A DNA stretch of 64,000 nucleotides, taken from contig JAOAIT010000018.1 in NCBI GenBank assembly GCA_026414565.1, forward strand, positions 62,001 through 126,000, read 5' to 3'. Source of the stretch: Verrucomicrobiia bacterium. Its GTDB lineage: Bacteria; Verrucomicrobiota; Verrucomicrobiia; Limisphaerales; Fontisphaeraceae. The position numbers and the translations under genes were made by a program. Below are positions 25,728 through 32,982 of the stretch, one piece after another; positions within the stretch are counted from its first letter, which is position 1, and the number at the start of each line of letters is the position of its first letter. The notes beneath the pieces are model-generated. The model saw nothing but the letters and a program-made list of their open reading frames with translations, searched no databases and was not told the origin of the DNA.

Positions 25728-26552
25728 ATGACTCAAATGGAATTGAAGAGGGCCTTGGAGACCGCCCAGGAAACCGCCCGGGCGGCGGGGGCGTTGATGC
25801 GCCGCGAATTGGGACGGGCCAAAGAGGTGAAGGAAACCCATGCGCATGACATCAAGCTGGCGCTGGACGTGGAATGTCAAAAATTGATTGAGCGCCGGTT
25901 GCACAAGGTGTTTCCGCGCATTCCAGTGTTGGGTGAGGAAGGCCGGGCGGGGGAAGACCAGGGAGAAGCGCGGTGGGTGGTGGATCCGATTGATGGGACG
26001 GTCAATTTCGCGCATGGCATTCCCCATGCCTGCGTCTCGATTGCCTTGCAGGTGAAGACTGCAGCCCCTCCGAAGGGAGTTTCGGTGTATCCCGATGGCT
26101 ATGCCACCATGGCGGGGGTGGTGTATGATCCGTTCACGGAGGAGTTGTGGACAGCGGACTGGAAAGGGCCGGCGCGGCTGAACGGAAAGGTGGTGCGGGT
26201 CAGCAAGCGGGCGCGGCTGGCGGAGGCGGTGGTGGCCACGGGGTTTTCCAAGAGTCCATCGGTCATCCGCAAAACCCTGAGGGTGCTTAACCGGCTGTCG
26301 CCCCGGGTGCGCAAGGTGCGGATTATGGGCGCGGCGGCCTTGTCGCTGGCCTATGTTGCCGGTGGACGGATGGATTTATATTTGGAACAGGGCGTGCGGT
26401 TGTGGGACATTGCCGCGGGCGGGTTGCTGGTTGAGCGAGCCGGAGGCCGGTTTGAATTTCGGCGCCAGCAGGGGGAGCATCGTTACTGGATGCTGGGCGA
26501 GAACGGGCGGGTAGGAGAGGAATTGCGCCGGGTTCTAGGTAGGCCAGGGTGA
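25728..26552 (+). CDS. Inositol monophosphatase family phosphatase
   Basis: A 274-residue Mg-dependent phosphatase of the IMPase superfamily (IMPase, FBPase class IV, histidinol-phosphatase and related). Metal ligands are present: E70 in LGEEGRAGE, D86 and D89 in WVVDPIDGTVNFAHG, and D227 in LWDIAAGGLLVERAGG. An insertion of roughly 16 residues (about 108-125, KTAAPPKGVSVYPDGYA) sits between two core strands. The ATG at 25728 was chosen; a TTG lies 6 nt upstream and another ATG 9 nt downstream. The next gene, a HAD-Nudix fusion, starts 3 nt after the stop, and folB follows with a 4-nt overlap. The substrate is therefore open: inositol phosphate by family, or a folate-pathway phosphate by context. 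Confidence 0.88.
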   Translation: MTQMELKRALETAQETARAAGALMRRELGRAKEVKETHAHDIKLALDVECQKLIERRLHKVFPRIPVLGEEGRAGEDQGEARWVVDPIDGTVNFAHGIPHACVSIALQVKTAAPPKGVSVYPDGYATMAGVVYDPFTEELWTADWKGPARLNGKVVRVSKRARLAEAVVATGFSKSPSVIRKTLRVLNRLSPRVRKVRIMGAAALSLAYVAGGRMDLYLEQGVRLWDIAAGGLLVERAGGRFEFRRQQGEHRYWMLGENGRVGEELRRVLGRPG

Positions 26553-26555
26553 GGC

Positions 26556-27647
26556 ATGGACGAGCAGATCCAGAATGTCATCTTTGACTGGTCGGGCACG
26601 CTGGTGGATGATTTGCCGGCGGCGTGGCGGGCCACCAATTATGTCTTCCGGCAGGCGGGGCTGCCGGAATTGACGCTGGAGCAGTTTCGGGCGGAGTTTT
26701 GCCTGCCATTCAAAAAGTTTTATGATCGTTATACGCCGGATTTACCCATGGAACAACTGGAGCAGTGGTTTCATGGGCACTTCAAGGAGGTGGCGCATTT
26801 GGTCACGGAGCTGCCCCATGCCCGCGGTTTTCTGGAGTTTTGCCGGACGCGGGGGCTGCGCACCTTTGTGTTGAGCAGCGTGCATCCCAGTTATTACGAG
26901 ATTCAGGCCACCGCCACCGGTTTTGGGGAGCTGCTGGAGCATCCCTACGTGCAGGTTTATGACAAGCGCCAGAAGATCCATGAAATCATGGCGGCGCATC
27001 AACTGGCCCCGCGGGCGACGCTGTTTATTGGGGACATGGAGCATGACATTGAAACCGCGCGACATGGCGGGGTGTGGTCGTGCGCGGTTTTAACGGGTTA
27101 CAACACTCTCCATCAGTTGCGCGCCGCCGAGCCGGATTTGATTGTGGAGCACCTGGGCGAGCTGCGGCAGGTGCTCACCCAATGTGATCTGCGCCTGGGG
27201 AAGTACCTGGCCGAAGTGAACGTCGTGCTGCCGGTGGCCACGGTGGGGGCGCTGATCTTTCATCCGGTGGACCGGCGGGTGTTGATGTTGCGGACCCATA
27301 AATGGTCCAATCTGTGGGGTATTCCCGGCGGCAAGATCAAAGGAGGAGAGCGGGCGGAGGCGGCTCTGCGGCGGGAGATACGGGAGGAAACCGGATTGGA
27401 GATCGGCCATATTCGGTTTCAACTGGTGCAGGATTGCATTCAATCTCCGGAGTTCTATCGCCCGGCGCACTTTCTTTTGTTGAATTACGTGTGCGAAGCG
27501 CAAGCCCCGGTGGCGGTGAAGCTCAACGAGGAGGCGCAGGAGTATCGCTGGTGCACGATGGAGGAGGCTCTGCGCCTGCCGCTGAACACGCCGACGCGGG
27601 TCTTGCTGGAGGCGGTGAAGGAAGGAGCGCCAAGAGCAGAGCCATGA
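26556..27647 (+). CDS. HAD hydrolase-Nudix hydrolase fusion protein
   Basis: A 363-residue two-domain enzyme. Residues 5-205 are a HAD-superfamily phosphatase domain with a helical cap: motif I IFDWSGTLVDD (D11 nucleophile; S13 at the usual second-Asp position), motif II FVLSSVHP (S107), Lys of motif III in YDKRQKIHE, and motif IV FIGDMEHDIETA (D160, D164). Residues 225-355 are a Nudix domain whose box runs from G259 to L281 and matches G-x5-E-x7-REUxEExGU (E265, R273, E274, E277, E278). Nudix enzymes cleave nucleoside or pterin diphosphate linkages. The gene begins 3 nt after the IMPase stop and its TGA overlaps the folB ATG. A role in dephosphorylating dihydroneopterin triphosphate is inferred from this context; general nucleotide housecleaning is the alternative. 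Confidence 0.9.
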   Translation: MDEQIQNVIFDWSGTLVDDLPAAWRATNYVFRQAGLPELTLEQFRAEFCLPFKKFYDRYTPDLPMEQLEQWFHGHFKEVAHLVTELPHARGFLEFCRTRGLRTFVLSSVHPSYYEIQATATGFGELLEHPYVQVYDKRQKIHEIMAAHQLAPRATLFIGDMEHDIETARHGGVWSCAVLTGYNTLHQLRAAEPDLIVEHLGELRQVLTQCDLRLGKYLAEVNVVLPVATVGALIFHPVDRRVLMLRTHKWSNLWGIPGGKIKGGERAEAALRREIREETGLEIGHIRFQLVQDCIQSPEFYRPAHFLLLNYVCEAQAPVAVKLNEEAQEYRWCTMEEALRLPLNTPTRVLLEAVKEGAPRAEP

Positions 27648-28006
27648 TGGACCAGATTCATATCGAGGATTTGGAGGTGCATTATTGTGTGGGGGTGCCG
27701 GATGAGGAACGGGCACGTCCGCAGCGGTTGTTGTTGAGCGTGACCCTGTATCATGACTTTACGGCGGCGGCCGAGGCCGATGACTTGAATGCCACAGTGG
27801 ATTATTATGCGTTGACGCGCCGCCTGTTGAAACTGGGGGAGGGCCGGAGCTGGCGATTGATTGAGACGCTGGCGGTGGATATTGCCGGGCTGGTGCTGCG
27901 GGAGTTCCATCCGGCGGCGGTGGAGGTGGAGGTGAAGAAGTTTATTCTGCCGGAGACGCGCTGGGTGAGCGTCAAGGTGCGTCGCCTGCAGCCGGGCGGG
28001 GGGTGA
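27644..28006 (+). CDS. folB: Dihydroneopterin aldolase
   Basis: Converts 7,8-dihydroneopterin to 6-hydroxymethyl-7,8-dihydropterin and glycolaldehyde in folate synthesis. The 120-residue product has the FolB order of motifs: IHIEDLEVHYCVGVPDEER (Glu near 21-22), QRLLLSVTLYHD, DDLNATVDYYALT (Y54), RLIETLAVDIAGLVL (E74) and VEVEVKKFILP (catalytic Lys at 98-99). The fold usually forms an octamer. The ATG overlaps the TGA of the HAD-Nudix gene. The carboxyl end overlaps the convergent secretion ATPase gene by 35 nt, so each stop lies inside the other gene. FolX-type epimerase activity cannot be excluded but is less likely without folE2/folM context. Confidence 0.88.
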   Translation: MMDQIHIEDLEVHYCVGVPDEERARPQRLLLSVTLYHDFTAAAEADDLNATVDYYALTRRLLKLGEGRSWRLIETLAVDIAGLVLREFHPAAVEVEVKKFILPETRWVSVKVRRLQPGGG

Positions 28007-29711
28007 CTTTGTAGGTGAGGCGTTGCTGTTCGCTCAGGGGAATCAGACCGGATTGGACTTTGCGCCAGCCTTGTTCACGCAAAGAGACCCAGCCATGACG
28101 GCGGGCGGCTTCCCGCAACTGGTTGGTTTTGACGCCGGGTTCGATGAGGTCGGCAATTTCGTCATTGACCAGGAAAAACTCGTAGAGGGCGATGCGTCCG
28201 CGGCAGCCCTGGTGATTGCATTCCACGCAGCCGGCGCCTTTCCAGGCGCGGATTTGATCAGGCGGCAGGCGCAGGGCTTCCGCCATTTCGTGGCGGATGC
28301 GCTCGGGGATGGCCGGGTCAGGCTGGCCACAGTGTTTGCAGACGCGGCGGGCGAGGCGCTGGGCAATACTGCAGACCAGGGAGCCGGCAATCAGGTAGGG
28401 ATCCACGCGCATGTCCATGAGGCGGGTGACCGCGCTGATGCTGTCGTTGGGGTGGAGAGTGGAGAAGACCAGATGACCGGTTTGTGCTGCTCGCACGGCG
28501 ATTTCGGCGGTTTCCTGATCCCGGATCTCGCCAATGAGCACGACGTCGGGGTCGTGGCGCAAGACGGAGCGCAGGCCGGCGGAGAAGGTCAGGCCGATGT
28601 CTTCGTGGACCTGGATTTGTTGGACGCCTTCGAGGCGGTATTCGACGGGGTCCTCGATGGTAATGACCTTGCGGGATTCATCATTGGCATGGGCGAGCGC
28701 GGCGTAGAGGGTGGTGGTTTTGCCGCTGCCGGTGGGACCGGTGATGAGGATCATGCCCTGGGAAAGCTGGGTCAGTTCAGCAAACATGGCCTCCTGTTCA
28801 GGCTCCATGCCCAGTTGGGTCATGTCGCGGAACAGGCCCTGGCGCCCCAGAATGCGCAGGCAGACGGCTTCGCCAAACTTGGTGGGGATGACGGAGACGC
28901 GCAGATCGTATTCCTCTTTTTCCCGTTTCATGGCAATGCGTCCGTCCTGAGGGAGGCGGCGCTCGGCAATGTCCAGACCGGCCATGATTTTCAAGCGGGA
29001 GACGACGGTGGAATAGAATTGCCGGAGGTCGCTGGGAAGCGGCACGGGCTGCAGGAGGCCGTCAATACGGTAGCGCAGGCGGATGGCGGTGCCGTAGGGC
29101 TCGATGTGGATGTCGGTGGCCTGCAAGCGGAGCGCCTCCAGCAGGATTTGATCTACAAAGTCGGCGATGGTGGGGTCCACCATCTGGGTGGTTTCGGTTG
29201 ACTTGACATCGAAAATGATTTCTTCGGTGGCGGGGGTGGCGTTTTTTTCCTCGCGCAGTTTCTCAATGGTGGCGGCGCCCAGGCCGTAGCGTTGTTTGAG
29301 AAAGGCGTGGATGGCGCTGGGGGCGGCGATGACCATGCGGATGCGTTTGTTGAGCAGCAGCCGCAGATTTCCTTGTTCGAGCTGGGTGAGCGGTTCGCTG
29401 AGGGCCACGGTGAGGGTTTCCCCCTGGAGGGAGAGAGGCACCATTCGATGGTGGAAGACCAATTTAAGCGGGACAATTTCCAACAGTTGCTGGGGGACTT
29501 CAGTCCTGGCGAGGTCCACAAAATCCAGATTCAATAATTTGGCCAAAGCGCGGTAGGTATCTTCTTCAGAGGCCAGGTTCAGGTCCACGATGGCCGCCTG
29601 TTGAGGGCGGCCGGTGCGGCTCTGATGGCGGCGGACTTGTTCAAGCTGCCGTTCCGTGAGCAGGCCGGCTTCCAACAACAGATCGCCAACTTCTTTAGGG
29701 GGTGTTTCCAT
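27972..29711 (-). CDS. PilB/GspE-type secretion or pilus assembly ATPase
   Basis: A 579-residue hexameric ATPase that powers type IV pilus or type II secretion pseudopilus assembly. It has an N1 domain (GDLLLEAGLLTERQLEQ, about residues 8-150), then the N2/CTE core: VDQILLEALRLQATDIHIEPYG, Walker A GPTGSGKTTTLY (325-336), ASP box ITIEDPVEYRLEGVQQIQV, Walker B VVLIGEIRDQETA and His box GHLVFSTLHPNDS. A zinc-binding Cys4 motif (C458, C461, C495, C498) is intact, which favours an assembly over a retraction ATPase. The start METPPKEVG at 29711 overlaps the upstream PilP-like gene by 17 nt. It is the last gene of a five-gene minus-strand unit. Confidence 0.93.
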   Translation of the reverse strand: METPPKEVGDLLLEAGLLTERQLEQVRRHQSRTGRPQQAAIVDLNLASEEDTYRALAKLLNLDFVDLARTEVPQQLLEIVPLKLVFHHRMVPLSLQGETLTVALSEPLTQLEQGNLRLLLNKRIRMVIAAPSAIHAFLKQRYGLGAATIEKLREEKNATPATEEIIFDVKSTETTQMVDPTIADFVDQILLEALRLQATDIHIEPYGTAIRLRYRIDGLLQPVPLPSDLRQFYSTVVSRLKIMAGLDIAERRLPQDGRIAMKREKEEYDLRVSVIPTKFGEAVCLRILGRQGLFRDMTQLGMEPEQEAMFAELTQLSQGMILITGPTGSGKTTTLYAALAHANDESRKVITIEDPVEYRLEGVQQIQVHEDIGLTFSAGLRSVLRHDPDVVLIGEIRDQETAEIAVRAAQTGHLVFSTLHPNDSISAVTRLMDMRVDPYLIAGSLVCSIAQRLARRVCKHCGQPDPAIPERIRHEMAEALRLPPDQIRAWKGAGCVECNHQGCRGRIALYEFFLVNDEIADLIEPGVKTNQLREAARRHGWVSLREQGWRKVQSGLIPLSEQQRLTYKVTPRPAAGDAP

Positions 29712-30282
29712 GGGCAGCAGGGGCGGGCGGCAAAACCAATTCGGCAGGTTGGTTAAACAGAAGCACGTTGGTCTGGGCGGTATTGCGCAGGACGGCCTTT
29801 TTGTAATCAAACTCCACCAACTCCAGCGCCCCGGTAATCACGGCGCCGGTTTTTAGAGGGGTGCTGACGCCAGCGATGGTAAGATAGGCGGTGCGTTCAC
29901 CGGCGGAATTGGCCCAGAAGCCCTGATAAACGATGGGCACCTTGATGGGCGGGGGCGGAGGCGGCGGAGGCGGCGGAGGGGGAGTGTTGGTGGGGGGCGG
30001 AGGGGGCTTGAAATAGTCGGTGAAGAAAGGGCTGTTGGTGCTGCCCAGCAGCAGGGCAGCAGCGGCGTGACGCCCATGCACGAGGGTTTCGGCATGGTCC
30101 AGGAAAGTCAGTTCGGTGCCATTTTTGGGATTGGCGGCAAACGCGAGCAAACCCGTGGAGTGTTGCGTCATCTCGCTCAGTCCCAAGCCCAACAAGGCGA
30201 GAGCCAAGGTGAGCATGACCCACGCCGTGAGGCGCTTGTGCACCAGGCGGTTGGTGAATTGCTGGAGCGATTCCCAGTTCAT
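29695..30282 (-). CDS. PilP/GspC-like inner-membrane protein with polyproline linker
   Basis: A 195-residue protein with one membrane segment (residues 20-36, AWVMLTLALALLGLGL), a periplasmic stretch, a proline run at residues 93-112 (19 of 20 positions Pro or Thr-interrupted Pro), and a C-terminal beta domain about 114-185 (VPIVYQGFWANSAGERTAYL ... LKTGAVITGALELVEFDYKKAVL). The last part resembles the homology-region/PilP domains that contact the secretin's N0 domain. The sequence is divergent, so the name rests on topology, the beta-domain pattern and position between PilO-like and ATPase genes. The start overlaps the previous gene by 4 nt. It probably couples inner-membrane platform and outer-membrane secretin. 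Confidence 0.66.
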   Translation of the reverse strand: MNWESLQQFTNRLVHKRLTAWVMLTLALALLGLGLSEMTQHSTGLLAFAANPKNGTELTFLDHAETLVHGRHAAAALLLGSTNSPFFTDYFKPPPPPTNTPPPPPPPPPPPPIKVPIVYQGFWANSAGERTAYLTIAGVSTPLKTGAVITGALELVEFDYKKAVLRNTAQTNVLLFNQPAELVLPPAPAAHGNTP

Positions 30283-31115
30283 AAGGCAGGCGGCAGGCTG
30301 ACGCCCAGCAGGCGAATCTCCAACCGAACGATTTCGGGTTTCTCCGGCACGTCTTTGCGCAACAGGATGCGCTCCAGGTAGAACACCGGTTTGCCCGGCG
30401 ACAATTCTGGCAGGCCGGCGGGCAAGGGGTCCCCCTGCCGCACCGGCAGGGAGGCAAGAAAGCGCATGACGGCCGGCCAGGGGCCACTGGCATTAAAGGT
30501 CACCGGCAGTTCGTATCCCAGCGGTCTATCTTGAACGCTGGAGGGTGGGGAGAGGGGGCGCGGCGGACGCACGCTTAAGGCGACGAGATTGGTCAGGCCG
30601 CAACGCACGGCGAGCAGGGCAGTTTCATGGGCCACCGCCAGGTGTCCCCATAGCAGTTCCGGTTTGGTCATGTCAGCCGAATATTCCGGATAGCCATTCC
30701 ACACGGCCGGGGCCACGGTGACGCCGGCAGCGGCAGCGGCACTGAGCAGTTCCTCCTGACGGAGCTGGCGTTCATTTTGAAAATCCACCAGTTGGAAGGA
30801 GCGGCGCATTTTGGCTTCCACGGCGCTGCTGAAGCCCAGCCGCACGGCGAGGGTGTTGCTCAAGGTGCCCAGGCGCGCGGCGGCCAGCTCCAGTTCGCGG
30901 AGGCGCAGGTCCAAGGGAGTGGTGTTGAGCATGCCCTGGTCTGTTTCCACGAGGCGGGTGCGCAGCAAATTGGCCCAAGCCTTTCCCACCGGACTTTCCA
31001 AGGCATTGACCCGCTCGCAGAGGGGGAGAAAGACCAAGGCGTAGAAAAGTGCCAGGAACAACCCCCCCAGCAGGAGGATGCGCTGCACCATCTGGTATTT
31101 CTGCGGGCTGATCAT
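30279..31115 (-). CDS. PilO/GspM-like inner-membrane platform protein
   Basis: A 278-residue protein with a short cytoplasmic tail (MISPQKYQMVQR), a membrane helix at residues 13-32 (ILLLGGLFLALFYALVFLPL), a coiled-coil region (about 35-120) and a C-terminal alpha/beta domain (LPVTFNASGPWPAVMRFLASLPVRQGDPL) with the ferredoxin-like pattern of PilO and GspM. In those systems it pairs with PilN/GspL to form the periplasmic part of the alignment complex. Similarity is weak at the sequence level; topology, size and location between the PilMN fusion and PilP-like genes support it. It overlaps both neighbours by 4 nt. Confidence 0.65.
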   Translation of the reverse strand: MISPQKYQMVQRILLLGGLFLALFYALVFLPLCERVNALESPVGKAWANLLRTRLVETDQGMLNTTPLDLRLRELELAAARLGTLSNTLAVRLGFSSAVEAKMRRSFQLVDFQNERQLRQEELLSAAAAAGVTVAPAVWNGYPEYSADMTKPELLWGHLAVAHETALLAVRCGLTNLVALSVRPPRPLSPPSSVQDRPLGYELPVTFNASGPWPAVMRFLASLPVRQGDPLPAGLPELSPGKPVFYLERILLRKDVPEKPEIVRLEIRLLGVSLPPAL

Positions 31116-32971
31116 GGTTGACGCTCGGGATTCACAATGGGCCGGGCAGGGCGGCTGCCCGACGGGGCAACGGCCGCAGCGGCGGAGGCAGAAGCCGGAG
31201 GTGGATTGGTGGCCGGGCTGGAAACCGTAAGAAATTCATTGGTAGCCAATTCCAGGAGCAGCGCAAAGTGACGTTCGGGGTTGGGCAGCAACGCCTTGGG
31301 TTCGGCCAGAGCGCGCCGTTGTTCCGGGGGCACGGTGTCCACGTTTTTGAAACGGGGGTTGCGTTGCAAAGCCGCCACGGTCTGGCTGAGGCTGCGGCGC
31401 AGGGCTTCGCCCTCTTCAGGAATGCAAAGTTCCGCGACAAAGCCGGGTTTGTAAGGCGGGCGGTTGGTGGGAGGCTGGACTTCGGCCGGAGGCATGGGCC
31501 CGAGCGTGACCGGGGCATTGGTGGCCGCGGTAGTTTCCATGGCCGGTGGGGCGGCCATATAAGTTTGAGTGTCCGCAAAGAGTACATACCACCAGGATTG
31601 GGTGGTGCGCGCGGAACTGAGCCAGGCCAGCGCTCTCAAGGTGTCATCGGTAAATTGCTCACGCTCGAGGAGAGGATGGAGGCGCAGCACGTTTTCGGCG
31701 TGTTGTCGGCTTAACTCCTTCAAAGCGCGCACCCGGGCCTGGGCGTTTTGAGCGGTCTCGAGCGCGGTCATGAGGCGTGCTTCTTCACGGCTTTTTTGCC
31801 AGGACCCCATGCCAAGCACCAGGCCGGCGAGGAGGAGCAGGAGGAAGGTGAAGGTCTGGAAGAGCTGGGCCTCACGTTGTTTCTGCCAGTGCTGCCGTGC
31901 CTCCATGGGCAGCAGGGCGGCGCTTTGCCGGGCCTTGCCGAGAGCTTGAGCGGCCACGCCGCGGGCGATGGCAAAACGTCCTTCCTGGATGGGGTTGACG
32001 CCGGCTTCGCGCTCCGGCCACGGGCCAAATACCGGGCGGCCGGTGGTTCGATTGAGGTGGGCGGCAAACCAGGGAGCCTCGGCCATGCATCCGGTCAAGA
32101 CGAATTGGAAGGCTTCCGCCGGCGGCGCCAGGACGCCCTGCTCGGCATGCCATTCGTGGAAGACACGCATGAGCTCGCCCAACCAGTTATCCACGCTTTT
32201 GCGGAGAGCGGGGACGGCATCGGGGCCATGGAGCAAATTGGAGTGCAGGGCTTTTTGCTCGGCCTGCTCCAAGCTGAGATTCAAGGCGTTGGCGACTGTT
32301 TCGATAAACAATTCGCCCCCCAGGGGGAAGCTGGCCAGGTGCACGCCCTGGCCTTCGAGGAGGATGGCGACAGTGGTGCTGCGCAGGCCGGCGTTGACCA
32401 GGACGGTGGCGGTAGTCTCGGGGAATTGTGCGAGGTAGGAATTAATCAGGGCGTTGCCGGCGGAGGTGGCACCGCAGATGTTTTCCGGGTTAAGTCCCAA
32501 GCGCTCAGCCAGAGCCAGCACTTCGCTCTCCTGACAAAGGGAAACCCAGTAGGCGTGTTGATGGCGGCCAAAGGGTTGCAAGGGGGCATGGTCATAAGCG
32601 ACGCGGGACTGCCCCAAACCGCTGAGTTTATAGACTTCGTTCTGAATGAGGCGGGCGACAATGGAGCGCTCGACGGGGGGAAGGTCCACCACCTGCGAGA
32701 GGGTGCGATGCTGAGGCAAAGCCAGGGCGATGGGGTAGGGACCCAACTCCTCCAGGGCGGCAGCCAGGCGCTCCGCAGTCTCGCTGGGTTGCGCATCGCC
32801 CAGCCAGCCGGGACATTCGAGCTGCACGTTTTGGAGAATGCGCAGGCGATTGAAGCAGCGTTCGGCCAGAACGAGCTTGATACACCGGTTGCCGGGGTCA
32901 ATCCCAATGACCCGGCTGGCCGGCAGGAGGGGTATGCCCCATAAGAATGGAAATTGCAGCGCGCGTGCCAC
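31112..32971 (-). CDS. PilM-PilN (GspL-like) fusion protein
   Basis: A 619-residue protein. Residues 18-345 form an actin-like PilM/GspL-cytoplasmic domain: SRVIGIDPGNRCIKLVLAE (phosphate-1 loop), VDLPPVERSIVARLIQNEVYKL, and TATVLVNAGLRSTTVAILLEG (phosphate-2 region). A membrane helix lies near 372-392 (FTFLLLLLAGLVLGMGSW), followed by a coiled coil and a periplasmic part with Pro/Thr/Ala-rich segments, as in PilN or the GspL C-terminal half. PilM and PilN are separate proteins in classical type IV pili, while GspL is a fusion of similar domains, so this could be called either. It starts 11 nt after the secretin stop and overlaps the PilO-like start by 4 nt. Confidence 0.78.
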   Translation of the reverse strand: MARALQFPFLWGIPLLPASRVIGIDPGNRCIKLVLAERCFNRLRILQNVQLECPGWLGDAQPSETAERLAAALEELGPYPIALALPQHRTLSQVVDLPPVERSIVARLIQNEVYKLSGLGQSRVAYDHAPLQPFGRHQHAYWVSLCQESEVLALAERLGLNPENICGATSAGNALINSYLAQFPETTATVLVNAGLRSTTVAILLEGQGVHLASFPLGGELFIETVANALNLSLEQAEQKALHSNLLHGPDAVPALRKSVDNWLGELMRVFHEWHAEQGVLAPPAEAFQFVLTGCMAEAPWFAAHLNRTTGRPVFGPWPEREAGVNPIQEGRFAIARGVAAQALGKARQSAALLPMEARQHWQKQREAQLFQTFTFLLLLLAGLVLGMGSWQKSREEARLMTALETAQNAQARVRALKELSRQHAENVLRLHPLLEREQFTDDTLRALAWLSSARTTQSWWYVLFADTQTYMAAPPAMETTAATNAPVTLGPMPPAEVQPPTNRPPYKPGFVAELCIPEEGEALRRSLSQTVAALQRNPRFKNVDTVPPEQRRALAEPKALLPNPERHFALLLELATNEFLTVSSPATNPPPASASAAAAVAPSGSRPARPIVNPERQP

Positions 32972-32982
32972 GGTTCAGCGTT

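Noticed and set aside
27302-27643. Upstream extension of the folB frame
   Set aside because: The frame is open but runs through the HAD-Nudix gene in another frame. FolB similarity starts at MDQIHIEDL, and the ATGA overlap is the natural junction.
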